This document shows, piece after piece, positions 43,442-52,107 of a stretch of DNA of 64,000 nucleotides (positions within the stretch are counted from its first letter, which is position 1; every line of letters starts with the position of its first letter). Source of the DNA: Paenibacillus piri (GTDB taxonomy: Bacteria > Bacillota > Bacilli > Paenibacillales > NBRC-103111); contig NZ_SMRT01000008.1 in the NCBI RefSeq assembly GCF_004354045.1, positions 1 to 64,000 of the forward strand, read 5' to 3'. A program made the position numbers and the translations under genes. The notes under the pieces are model-generated. The model saw only the letters and a program-made list of their open reading frames with translations, searched no databases and had not been told where the DNA came from.

Positions 43442-44368
43442 TCAGGCTTCTTCTTCGTCCGGACGGCTGCCGCGCATTTTTCTCCGGAACTCCTTGGGCG
43501 AGCACTGATTATGACGTTTGAACAGCTTGTAAAATTGGCCCATGCTCGGAATTCCGACCTCCAGTCCGATCTCCGTCACGTTCAGGTCGCGGGTCAACAG
43601 CAGCCTCTCCGCTTTTTTGATGCGCTTGTAGTTGACAAAGTCGATGAACGAAATTCCCATGGCCTGGTGGAAATGGCGTATAAAATAATGGTAGCTCAAA
43701 TTGAGCAGCCGGCATACGTCCTCAACAACGATTTTCTCATGCAGATGGCGGTCGATGTAATCGATGGCGGGGCGCAGACGGAGCGCGTCATGCTCCCGGG
43801 ACACCTGCAGCAGCCCGCGCGTATCGTTACGGAGCAGGAGCAGCAGCAGCCTTTTGATTGCCGCGCTGATAGCCAGCTCATAGCCCCGCTCTTGCCGCTG
43901 GGTTTCCTCGTAAATGTCCATCACTAACGAAAACGCCTCGCGGCGGATCGACGGCTGCTCCCGGAACATATAATTCAACCGGTCAAGCGGCTTGGTCAGC
44001 TCGGAGAAATAATGCAAATAAGGCATCGAGCTCGGTTCAAAATGCTGCAGCAGGTCGACCTGAAATACGACGAATTTGAGCGTGGAGGCATGAGCCTTAT
44101 GTACGCGATGCAACTGGGACGAGCCGAACAGCACCAGATGGCCGCTGTCGAGCATCTCGTATCCATGCTTGGTTTGGCAGCCGATACGGCCTTCCGTAAC
44201 GGCGAGAAATTCGATTTCCTTATGATAATGCCAAGTCCAATTGTCGGGAATGCCATATGCCGGCGTACGGGACTGGATCTCCCATATTTTATGGAAGAGC
44301 AGCGGATTTTGATACGTCACGATTTCTTCCCTTACGAGATCGGGCTGCAGCTCTGTCGGCACGGTCAT
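43442..44368 (-). CDS. AraC-family regulator with cupin-type sensor domain
   Basis: 308-residue cytoplasmic regulator. The N-terminal part has the cupin-like segment WHYHKEIEFLAVTEG and the barrel block GHLVLFGSSQLHRVH, which usually bind a sugar. The C-terminal AraC domain has helix-turn-helix motifs VCRLLNLSYHYFIRHFHQA and IGLEVGIPSMGQFYKLFKR. ATG 44368 is chosen because GAGGTGAT lies seven bases upstream; the frame is open to 44593 without a better site. It is divergent from the ThuA/oxidoreductase pair, which it likely regulates. Confidence 0.88.
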   Translation of the reverse strand: MTVPTELQPDLVREEIVTYQNPLLFHKIWEIQSRTPAYGIPDNWTWHYHKEIEFLAVTEGRIGCQTKHGYEMLDSGHLVLFGSSQLHRVHKAHASTLKFVVFQVDLLQHFEPSSMPYLHYFSELTKPLDRLNYMFREQPSIRREAFSLVMDIYEETQRQERGYELAISAAIKRLLLLLLRNDTRGLLQVSREHDALRLRPAIDYIDRHLHEKIVVEDVCRLLNLSYHYFIRHFHQAMGISFIDFVNYKRIKKAERLLLTRDLNVTEIGLEVGIPSMGQFYKLFKRHNQCSPKEFRRKMRGSRPDEEEA

Positions 44369-44607
44369 AACGGGATCACCTCTTCCGGAAACAATGGAAA
44401 GCATGTAAAAGCGAAACGACATTTTCGAGCATTCATTTTCCAAAGCAGTAAGCTGTAATTTAAAGCAAATAATCAATGTAATTATATCATGTTTTATTCG
44501 AGAACGCAGTATCGAGCATGTTTTGGGCAGTTTTGCGAATATCTTTTCGCAGCAATATTCTCTATACTCGGGTTGAATACGAATCGATCCCATGGGAGGA
44601 ATAATGA

Positions 44608-45345
44608 ATGAGCCAGCCGATACGCGTCACGATCTGGAATGAGTTTCGTCATGAGCAGACCAATGAAAAGGTGCGCGCCATCTACCCCGAAGGTATTCAC
44701 CGTGCGATAGGGGAAGGCATTCAAGGCGATTATGAAATCGGTTACGCTACGCTTGATGAGCCGGAGCACGGATTAACGGAAGAAAAGCTGGGCCGTACCG
44801 ATGTCCTGATTTGGTGGGGGCATAAAGCGCATAAGGAAGTTAACGAGGAGATCGTCGAGCGCGTCCATAAGCGGGTTCTGGAAGGGATGGGGCTTATTGT
44901 GCTTCACTCCGGTCATTTCTCCAAAATATTCAAAAAGCTGATGGGGACGACGTGCAATCTGAAATGGCGCGAAGCGGATGAAAAGGAGAGGCTCTGGGTC
45001 GTATCGCCTGGCCATCCGATCGTGGAAGGCATCGGCGAATATATCGAGCTTGAGCAGGAAGAGATGTACGGCGAACATTTTGAAATTCCGCAGCCGGACG
45101 AGCTTGTTTTCGTCAGCTGGTTCGAAGGCGGCGAAGTGTTCCGCAGCGGCTGCACGTATCATCGCGGCCAAGGTAAAATCTTTTATTTCCGTCCCGGACA
45201 CGAGACGTATCCGACCTATTACAATGAGCAGGTGCGCCACGTAATCCGCAATGCGGTCGAGTGGGCCGCGCCTACCGGGCGCGAGAAGCCGGTTTACGGC
45301 AATTATAAGCCGCTCGAGCCGATTAAAGCGAAGCAGCATTCTTAA
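44608..45345 (+). CDS. ThuA-like (trehalose utilisation domain) protein
   Basis: 245-residue protein of the class I glutamine amidotransferase-like fold called ThuA. It starts with [14 protein letters not shown] and shows [14 protein letters not shown] and [14 protein letters not shown], the usual blocks of this family. In Sinorhizobium, ThuA acts with ThuB, an oxidoreductase, on 3-keto-disaccharides. The same pairing with an oxidoreductase gene occurs here (36 bases downstream), so a role in keto-sugar processing is a fair inference. GGGAGGAATAATGA precedes the ATG. The divergent AraC gene probably controls it. Confidence 0.88.
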   Translation: MSQPIRVTIWNEFRHEQTNEKVRAIYPEGIHRAIGEGIQGDYEIGYATLDEPEHGLTEEKLGRTDVLIWWGHKAHKEVNEEIVERVHKRVLEGMGLIVLHSGHFSKIFKKLMGTTCNLKWREADEKERLWVVSPGHPIVEGIGEYIELEQEEMYGEHFEIPQPDELVFVSWFEGGEVFRSGCTYHRGQGKIFYFRPGHETYPTYYNEQVRHVIRNAVEWAAPTGREKPVYGNYKPLEPIKAKQHS

Positions 45346-45380
45346 TGAAGAACCAAGGACCGAAAAAGGAGATATAAACG

Positions 45381-46436
45381 ATGGAACAAGCGGGAATCAA
45401 CAAAACATATAAAGTCGTGCTAGTCGGCTGCGGCAAAATGGCTGTGCGTTGGGTGAAATACGCATTGAGCCGTAAAGATACGGAAATTGTAGCCTGCGTG
45501 GACATCCGGCTGGAGGCTGCGGAGGCAATGGCGAAGGAGCATCAGCTCGGCTGCCGCTGCTTTACCGATATGGAGGAAGCGATAAAGGCGACAGGCGCCA
45601 ATCTGGTGTTTGACGTGACCATTCCAGAGGTTCATAAACAGGTGGTGACCACGGCGGTCAAGCACGGCTGTGATGTTGTCGGGGAGAAACCGATGGCGGC
45701 GACAATGGCCGATGCCGTGGAGGTGGAGCGGATTGTCCGGGAATCGGGGCATACGTATACGGTCATGCAAAACCGCAGGTATCTGAAACAAATTCGCGAG
45801 CTGCGCGGGATGATTGCGGCAGGCACAATCGGCCAAGCCGGATTCGTTACGGCCAATTTCTTCCTCGGACCGCATTTCGGCGGCTTCCGGGAGGCGATGG
45901 ACAACCCGCTGCTGCTCGATATGGCGATTCACACATTCGATCAGGCGCGTTTTCTGCTGCGAGCAGACCCGGTGTCCGTATATTGTCACGAGTTTAACCC
46001 GACAGGCTCGTGGTATAGCGGCAACGCGGCGGCAGCCTGCATCTTCGAGTTTTCCGACGGCACCGTATTTACGTACAACGGCTCCTGGTGCGCTAATGGA
46101 GCGCCGACCTCATGGCATGCCGACTGGAGAGTCGTCGGTTCCAAAGGTACGGCCATTTGGGATGGAACCCATGATCCTTATTGCAGCGTTGTTTCGGATA
46201 ACCAGGAGGAAGGCGCATTTTTCCATGAGTATAAGCAAATTTCTCCGGACAAAGGATGGGAAGGTCAAGAAGGGCATGACGGCTGCTTTGACGAGATGTT
46301 CGCCGCTCTGTCCGAAGGCCGACGCGCGGAAACCGACAGCTCGGATAACCTGAAAAGCATGGCGATGGTTTTCGGCGCGATCAAGAGCGCCCGGACCGGC
46401 GAGAAAGTACAGATCGCTTCGCTGCTGCAGCCTTAA
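45381..46436 (+). CDS. Gfo/Idh/MocA-family oxidoreductase
   Basis: 351-residue NAD(P)-dependent sugar or inositol-type dehydrogenase. The Rossmann motif VLVGCGKMAVRWV (about 13-25) and the EKPMA block (around 104) with its active-site lysine are clear. The C-terminal dimer domain has LLLDMAIHTFDQARFL, with the conserved Asp and His. It is cotranscribed with the ThuA-like gene and fits the ThuA-ThuB pattern. AAAGGAGAT precedes the ATG. A bidirectional terminator follows about 140 bases downstream. Confidence 0.9.
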   Translation: MEQAGINKTYKVVLVGCGKMAVRWVKYALSRKDTEIVACVDIRLEAAEAMAKEHQLGCRCFTDMEEAIKATGANLVFDVTIPEVHKQVVTTAVKHGCDVVGEKPMAATMADAVEVERIVRESGHTYTVMQNRRYLKQIRELRGMIAAGTIGQAGFVTANFFLGPHFGGFREAMDNPLLLDMAIHTFDQARFLLRADPVSVYCHEFNPTGSWYSGNAAAACIFEFSDGTVFTYNGSWCANGAPTSWHADWRVVGSKGTAIWDGTHDPYCSVVSDNQEEGAFFHEYKQISPDKGWEGQEGHDGCFDEMFAALSEGRRAETDSSDNLKSMAMVFGAIKSARTGEKVQIASLLQP

Positions 46437-46474
46437 TCAAGGCGGGGTGATCCCAGCCCGGCTGAAGTGAACTC

Positions 46475-46550
46475 GTTCAGCTTAGCTGAACATCGGGGAA
46501 TCAGATGGGGACTCTACCCCACCTGATTCAAGGCCCACCTTAGAGGTGGG
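46475..46550. repeat. Three consecutive hairpins, possible IS200/IS605 end
   Basis: GTTCAGC/GCTGAAC (46475-46491), GAATCAGATGGGG/CCCCACCTGATTC (46498-46529) and CCCACCT/GGTGGG (46534-46549) follow each other with almost no spacing. The last resembles subterminal hairpins of IS200/IS605 elements. No transposase gene is left. A structured leader or decay remnant is equally possible. Confidence 0.45.
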
Positions 46551-46579
46551 GTCTTAACCCGATAAAGTCGTAATCGGAT

Positions 46580-46627
46580 AAATAATCCCCCCGGCGTCGA
46601 CTGGCTCCGGGGGGATTATTTGTTTCA
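46580..46627. terminator. Bidirectional terminator between oxidoreductase and gltB
   Basis: A 15-base stem AAATAATCCCCCCGG/CCGGGGGGATTATTT with A/T-rich flanks on both sides serves the two converging transcripts. Confidence 0.85.
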
Positions 46628-46641
46628 TACGTTGCTTTATG

Positions 46642-49600
46642 TTATTCGGTTGCGACCGATTGGTCAGCCTGCAGATTGACTGGAGCAATTCTTACGAAGC
46701 TGTCTTCCAGGTTAGCCAGCAGCTGCTCGACGGTTGCCGCTGCTGCCGTTTGGCTGGAGCCGATCAGCTCTTGGTGATAAGCGCCAAGCAGTTCGTTCAG
46801 ATCTTTGATGCTTTGCGGACCGATTTTTTCGATCTTCACTTTAGCGCCTTTGGCGATCCGGCGCTCGATCGCGGCTTCGTTCAGACCCAGTTCAGGAACG
46901 AGGCGTTGGTAGATGACCCCGCCCGTCATACCTGCGCAAATCCACGGACCCGGGTCGCCGAGCACGACGGCGCGGCCGTTGGTCATGTATTCGAAGGCGA
47001 AGCCCTTCAGGTTGGCGCGGCTGGCAAGCCCGCCGAGCTCATCTTGAATCGGCGAAGAAATTTCGCCGCCGAATACGACGTCTGCACCGGAGAAGCGGAT
47101 GCAGGCACGTGTGTCGGCGTTGCCCTGGATCAGGAACAAGCCTTTTTGCGCGCCGTAGCCGAATGATTTGCCGACGGAGCCGTTGATGAACTGCTTGTTT
47201 TTGCTGAGCGACTTCAAGATAGCGACTTTACCGCCGAACGACATTTTGCCTACGCCGTCCTCGGCACCGCCGTGTACGGTAATGTTAAGCCCGCGCGCAT
47301 TGAAGGCGCCCAAGCCGTTGCCCGGCACGGAACCGTCAACCAGGCTAAGAGCGATGTCAGGCAGACTGTCGTAGCTGCCGTCGAAACGGTCTCTTACGCG
47401 ATGGCTGGCATAGCGCGTTCCCAGAATGCGGGACTCGGCATCCACCTTGGACCAATTGCGTTCGATCGGTGCATGGAAGGAAAGCGAGTCAGGGAAAAAT
47501 TCCTGGCCTTCCGCGCCGGCCGCGATGCGGATATCGGACGATACGGCCGCAGCGGCTTCCAATTTGGCATCATGCGCGGCTGCGAAAGAAAGCGGAGCCG
47601 GACGCAAAATGTCGGACAAGTCGATTTTATCGAGGCAGCTGACCTGCTGCAGCAGGTCGGAGCGTCCGACAAGCTCCTGCAAGCTTTGGAAGCCAAGCTG
47701 CGCGACGATGTCGCGAATTTCTTGACCCATGCCACCGTAGAGGCGAACGAGCGAATCTACCGCCGCATCAAAAACCCGCGGCACGAAGCGGCGAAGACCT
47801 TTCTCCTCGGCTTCCTCCATCGAATCGATCTGCGTAGCGATCCCGACGTGGCAAGTATCCAGGTGACAGCCGCGGCATGTAGTACAGCCGATCGCCTGCA
47901 TCGAGATGCTGCCGAAGCCGCAGCGGTTCGCGCCGAGCATAACCATTTTGACGACATCGGCACCGGATTTCAGCCCGCCGTCCGACCACAGCTCGACTTG
48001 ATGGCGAAGACCGGCTTCGATCAGAGCGACGTGAGCCAGCTTCGTACCGATCTCGGTCGGCAGGCCGACATGCGTCAACGAGTGAATGCGCGCTGCGCCG
48101 GTACCGCCGTCGAAGCCGGACAAAGTGATGACATCCGCGCCGGCTTTGGCAACGCCGACGGCAATCGTCCCGATTCCGGGAACGACCGGAATTTTAACGT
48201 TGATTTTCGCCTTGCGGCCGCTTGCTTCTTTCAGCTCGGAAATAATTTGCGCCAAGTCCTCAATGGAATAAATATCATGGTTGTTGGATGGCGAAATCAG
48301 GTCGGAGCCGATCGTCGCATTACGTGCGGCGGCAATCTTGGCGGTTACTTTGGAGCCCGGCAAATGGCCGCCTTCGCCCGGCTTTGCGCCTTGGCCGATC
48401 TTGATTTCAAGGAATGCGACGGCATTGGCCAATTCAACGTTGATGCCGAATCGTCCGGACGCTACTTGTGCGCCGCGCGTTCTTTTGTAACGGCCGAGCA
48501 TATCTTTAATTTCTCCGCCTTCGCCGTTCATGGTGACCATGTTCAGACGCTCGCCGGCTTCCGCGTAGGCGCGGAACGCTGTTTCATTCTGCGAACCGAA
48601 CGACATGGAGGAGATCAGCATGGGCAGATCGTGACCGCCGATTCCGATGTCGACCTGGGACGGGTCCAGCGGCTTGCGGCCGTCCTTGTGAGCCAATTCA
48701 TAGTTGAAGTCGGCGACGTGGCGAATCGAGATCGGGTTGCGCTTCTCTTCCTCGCGCAGCTTGTCGCTGTAATCGGAGTAAGGCGCGGTGCCTGCAGCTG
48801 CTTCGCCCAGCGCTTTCCACATCCGTTGGAAGAAGTGAAAGTTCCGCGCCGCTTTTGCTTTCGGATTGGAGAAGTCCTCATAACGGGCTTCCGCATCTTT
48901 TTCCAGCTCGGCAAAGCCGGTGCCTGCCGATTCGCTGCCCAAGTAGTTGACGATATCCAGCACATCGGACACTTCAGGCTTGAAGCCGATGGACGAGAAG
49001 AAGCGGGTGTAGCCGCGCAGCTCGTGCGTACCGATGGTGGAAATAACTTTTTCCAGCCCTTTGCTCAAGGCGCTGTATACTTTGCGCGCCGCAGGCGCTC
49101 CGTTTTTATTGGCAGCCGTCGAGAACAGCAGATAAGGAGAGACCAGGTCTGCGCCCAGTCCGCAGGCTACGGCAATATCATGCAGATTGCGAACGGCCGC
49201 CGTGCGCAGCACAACCGTCGTTTGACGGCGCAGATTGTCGCCGAACGACAGCTTTTCGGCTCTGAGCGCGATGTCCACCTGCGAAACCGCCAAATGCGGA
49301 TCGAGGAATAAGCGGTCATTCTCATGCACGCCGGCGTCGTCGAGAATAAGCAGCATGGCTCCGTTTTTCACGGCAGCTATCGCGTCCGCGGCCAATTGAT
49401 CCAAGGCGGCCCGGATCGTTCCGCCACGGGAGAACGTTGTAGACAATACGGCGACAGCGCCTTCCCCTTGAGCGGCAAACAGCTCGCGCAGCTGTTCGAA
49501 GCTGAGCTGTCCGAGCTCTTCCAACGAATCGGCGGCATTGCTGCCTTCCAATAAGAGCGGCGTCATCAGCTCGATGCGCAGCCGGTCGTCAGGCTGTCCG

Positions 49601-51192
49601 TACACCGAAGGGCGGGGTCCGACTACGACCCGCGTGGAGAAATGCTCCATTTCACGGTCGCGGTCAATCGCCGGGTTCGTCACGACAGCTACGCTTTCCT
49701 TTATAAAGTCGGGCACGTTTTGGCGTTCCCAGTTGATCGCCGCATGAGGCCCGTCATGGCCCAGCGAACGAATCGGCTCGGCGCCGGTTTCGGACATCGT
49801 TTCAATCATCTGAATGCCTTCGCGGTCCCAGCCAAAAGCGCTGTATAACGCGTCGGAGATCACGGCGTCTTCCTGCGGCACAGCTTCGACGGCCGGCTTT
49901 TCATCCTTCAGATGCTTGCGCATGCCGGCGAACCCGATTTTTTTGCTGGCGCGCTCATAGACCAACGATTGTACGCCGGAGTATGGAATCACCTGCACAT
50001 GCTCGCCCGGAGTCAAAATAACCCCGATTTTTTCGCCTGGTGCAATCGGCTTGGGATCGGCCACCATGTCGCCGACCGTAATGACACCCTGCTCGGAGGA
50101 GAAGTAAAGCGAGGTGTCGCTTTCGACCATCCAAACCGGACGCAAGCCTAACGCATCCACGCTGAAAATACATTCGTTGCCGTAGCGGGATACAATCCCG
50201 GCCGGGCCTTGGGCGTAATGCCCCCACACTTGACGGTAATAAACATATAAGTCCTGAAGCTCCGGACGGAACTGTTTCATTTCGTTAATAATCGGAGGGA
50301 ATACGATTTCCATCGCTTCGAACAGGCTGATGCCAAAGCGGTGGATGAACGTTTCGATCGTCCGGTTCATATCCTGCGAATCGCTGCCGCCGTCAACGAG
50401 CTGAACGCCTACCATGTCGGCTTCGAGGCGCAGTTTTTTTACTGTATTGATTTCACCGTTATGGCCCAACAGGGAGAACGGCTGAACGCGGAAAAAGCTG
50501 GATTGAGTATTGGTCGAATAACGGTTGTGTCCGATCGTAACTTGCGCAGCAAACAGAGGGTCGCGGGTATCGTTGAAATATTTGGGAAGGATACTGGCTG
50601 CGCCCATCACTTTATAGGCGGCAGTCACATTGCTTAACGTCGCCACATGCACGTTGTAGCGGCTTTCGATAGCGGTATGAAGCTCGAACAGATGGTCGGC
50701 GACAACCACTTCCTGCTTGTCGCAAATGGCGGCAATCTGCCAGAAGGTAGGTTCGTCATTGCGGCCGTTTGCGCCCAGCACGCTGCTGTCGACTTGATTT
50801 TCCTGCTCCAAAATAATCGAAATCCGGTGTTGGGCAAACAGCCCGCGGATGCGCTCCTGCATCGACTCTACGCTTATGTCGAGCTTGCGGGGCACAAAAA
50901 TATGGGCGATCGAAAAACGCTCGTCATAAGCAAGCTTGCCCTCCAGCCCGGCGTCGTTCAGCTTTTTCTCCCAGAGCGCTCTTGGAATATCGGTCAAAAT
51001 ACCGCAGCCGTCTCCCTCGCCGTTAATAAATCCCGAACGATGTTCCATTTTAACAAGAGCATCGATCGTTTTTTGGATGTTGTCGCGGGACGGAAAACCG
51101 TCTTTTTCCACGATACAGATAATACCGCAGCTATCGTGCTCGGTACCCAACAGGTTTTGAAAGCGGCCTTCATTACGCATTACTTCATTCAT
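46642..51192 (-). CDS. gltB: Glutamate synthase, large subunit
   Basis: 1516-residue large subunit that makes two glutamates from glutamine and 2-oxoglutarate. The N-terminal class II amidotransferase domain begins at Cys22 in HDSCG after a short propeptide that must be removed. The central FMN domain has the GEGGEIKDMLGRYKRTRG loop. Cysteines around CTTCRGCHLDTC (near 1100) hold the 3Fe-4S cluster, and a GxGxG beta-helix domain ends the protein. The small subunit gene (gltD) is not adjacent, so the flavin partner is encoded elsewhere. ATG 51192 is chosen because relatives start there. The ribosome site GGGAGGTGA is separated from it by a small hairpin. Confidence 0.95.
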   Translation of the reverse strand: MNEVMRNEGRFQNLLGTEHDSCGIICIVEKDGFPSRDNIQKTIDALVKMEHRSGFINGEGDGCGILTDIPRALWEKKLNDAGLEGKLAYDERFSIAHIFVPRKLDISVESMQERIRGLFAQHRISIILEQENQVDSSVLGANGRNDEPTFWQIAAICDKQEVVVADHLFELHTAIESRYNVHVATLSNVTAAYKVMGAASILPKYFNDTRDPLFAAQVTIGHNRYSTNTQSSFFRVQPFSLLGHNGEINTVKKLRLEADMVGVQLVDGGSDSQDMNRTIETFIHRFGISLFEAMEIVFPPIINEMKQFRPELQDLYVYYRQVWGHYAQGPAGIVSRYGNECIFSVDALGLRPVWMVESDTSLYFSSEQGVITVGDMVADPKPIAPGEKIGVILTPGEHVQVIPYSGVQSLVYERASKKIGFAGMRKHLKDEKPAVEAVPQEDAVISDALYSAFGWDREGIQMIETMSETGAEPIRSLGHDGPHAAINWERQNVPDFIKESVAVVTNPAIDRDREMEHFSTRVVVGPRPSVYGQPDDRLRIELMTPLLLEGSNAADSLEELGQLSFEQLRELFAAQGEGAVAVLSTTFSRGGTIRAALDQLAADAIAAVKNGAMLLILDDAGVHENDRLFLDPHLAVSQVDIALRAEKLSFGDNLRRQTTVVLRTAAVRNLHDIAVACGLGADLVSPYLLFSTAANKNGAPAARKVYSALSKGLEKVISTIGTHELRGYTRFFSSIGFKPEVSDVLDIVNYLGSESAGTGFAELEKDAEARYEDFSNPKAKAARNFHFFQRMWKALGEAAAGTAPYSDYSDKLREEEKRNPISIRHVADFNYELAHKDGRKPLDPSQVDIGIGGHDLPMLISSMSFGSQNETAFRAYAEAGERLNMVTMNGEGGEIKDMLGRYKRTRGAQVASGRFGINVELANAVAFLEIKIGQGAKPGEGGHLPGSKVTAKIAAARNATIGSDLISPSNNHDIYSIEDLAQIISELKEASGRKAKINVKIPVVPGIGTIAVGVAKAGADVITLSGFDGGTGAARIHSLTHVGLPTEIGTKLAHVALIEAGLRHQVELWSDGGLKSGADVVKMVMLGANRCGFGSISMQAIGCTTCRGCHLDTCHVGIATQIDSMEEAEEKGLRRFVPRVFDAAVDSLVRLYGGMGQEIRDIVAQLGFQSLQELVGRSDLLQQVSCLDKIDLSDILRPAPLSFAAAHDAKLEAAAAVSSDIRIAAGAEGQEFFPDSLSFHAPIERNWSKVDAESRILGTRYASHRVRDRFDGSYDSLPDIALSLVDGSVPGNGLGAFNARGLNITVHGGAEDGVGKMSFGGKVAILKSLSKNKQFINGSVGKSFGYGAQKGLFLIQGNADTRACIRFSGADVVFGGEISSPIQDELGGLASRANLKGFAFEYMTNGRAVVLGDPGPWICAGMTGGVIYQRLVPELGLNEAAIERRIAKGAKVKIEKIGPQSIKDLNELLGAYHQELIGSSQTAAAATVEQLLANLEDSFVRIAPVNLQADQSVATE

Positions 51193-51198
51193 AGTTAT

Positions 51199-51224
51199 GG
51201 TCAGCAGGCTGACCGTCACCTCCC
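51199..51224 (-). promoter_or_regulatory. gltB ribosome site followed by a hairpin
   Basis: On the minus strand GGGAGGTGAC (51215-51224) is followed by the palindrome GGTCAGCCTGCTGACC (51199-51214) and then ATAACT and the ATG. Linear spacing is far too long. With the hairpin folded out it becomes about nine bases, so folding may control initiation. Confidence 0.5.
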
Positions 51225-51555
51225 AAATAAAAATGTGGACGAAATTCGCCCTCAAGCGTGCTTATGGATGCGGATGGATAAAAACGGACAAACCAGGGAA
51301 CACAGAATATATGAATAAAAATTCAATTTAACTGTATAAAAGGATTCCGCGGCAGTCACTCAAGGTTTGGGGATGAAATAGCCGTAGGCTGTTTTTCGGG
51401 AAAGCAATAAGCCCACATCAACAAAATGAGCGCATTTCGTTCAAGCTATTATGCCAAAAAAGCTTACATTAAGCCGAATTTTAAAAAAATAAAGTACGTA
51501 TAGAATATCACGAAATGTTCGGCTGCACAATAGTAGCATGATGGTTAAAGACTTG

Positions 51556-51570
51556 ATGTAAGCGCTGTCT
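51556..51570 (-). promoter_or_regulatory. cre-like site upstream of gltB
   Basis: The 15 bases ATGTAAGCGCTGTCT fit the degenerate CcpA-site pattern WTGNAANCGNWNNCW. The site is about 360 bases upstream of gltB, which is far, so its role is uncertain. Confidence 0.3.
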
Positions 51571-51633
51571 AATGTGCATAAATGGTGAATAAAGGAAAAA
51601 TGTGACGGAAATATGTCAATTTATAAAGACGAA

Positions 51634-51671
51634 CGAACTATTACCACGATTAGGTAATAGTTCGCCTTTTT
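51634..51671 (+). terminator. Strong hairpin with T-run in the gltB-hemL gap
   Basis: CGAACTATTACC and GGTAATAGTTCG with an eight-base loop, followed by CCTTTTTATTG. No gene on the plus strand obviously uses it. It may end an unrecognised transcript or flank the adjacent MITE-like element. Confidence 0.65.
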
Positions 51672-51700
51672 ATTGTTGGTAGAAGGATAAGTACACTGTG

Positions 51701-52050
51701 CTATATAAGTTGAACTAAAGAAACCCGCGCGTGTAAAGCACCTAGAACATACATAATCCAGCAGATGATCTTGCTCCAGTGAAACGAAATTCCTACAATA
51801 ATGCAGGCTTTTTTTATCGAAATGGCTTATTCATAAGGAATTCCTGCAAATATGCAGGTGTTCTCACGGATTAGGGATCGATCAGAAGCGGAGGCGGAGA
51901 AAACATGCAGTTTCTCAGGAATTTAATCACGCGAATTGATGAGCAGCAGAAGAGATGTACAATGGCAGTTTTTCCTATCATCCTTTCACAATCGTTGCTT
52001 TGGAATAAATCCTTTCCAATGAAACGAAACCATTAGTTCAACTTATATAG
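51701..52050. mobile_element. MITE-like element, 350 bases
   Basis: Perfect 18-base inverted ends, CTATATAAGTTGAACTAA (51701-51718) and its complement (52033-52050), enclose about 310 bases without an open reading frame. Inside, TTCCTACAATAATGCAGG (51790-51807) and TTCCTGCAAATATGCAGG (51841-51858) are near repeats. A target duplication is not obvious. It probably depends on a transposase elsewhere in the genome. Confidence 0.65.
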
Positions 52051-52107
52051 TAAAGTCTAGTCAAAAGTTTGGAGCGTGACGGAGCGAAAAGAGGGGGTTT
52101 ACCGGCA

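Noticed and set aside
47272-49311. 679-residue frame on the plus strand opposite gltB
   Set aside because: It is a by-product of biased codon use in a strongly supported gltB gene; no family features.
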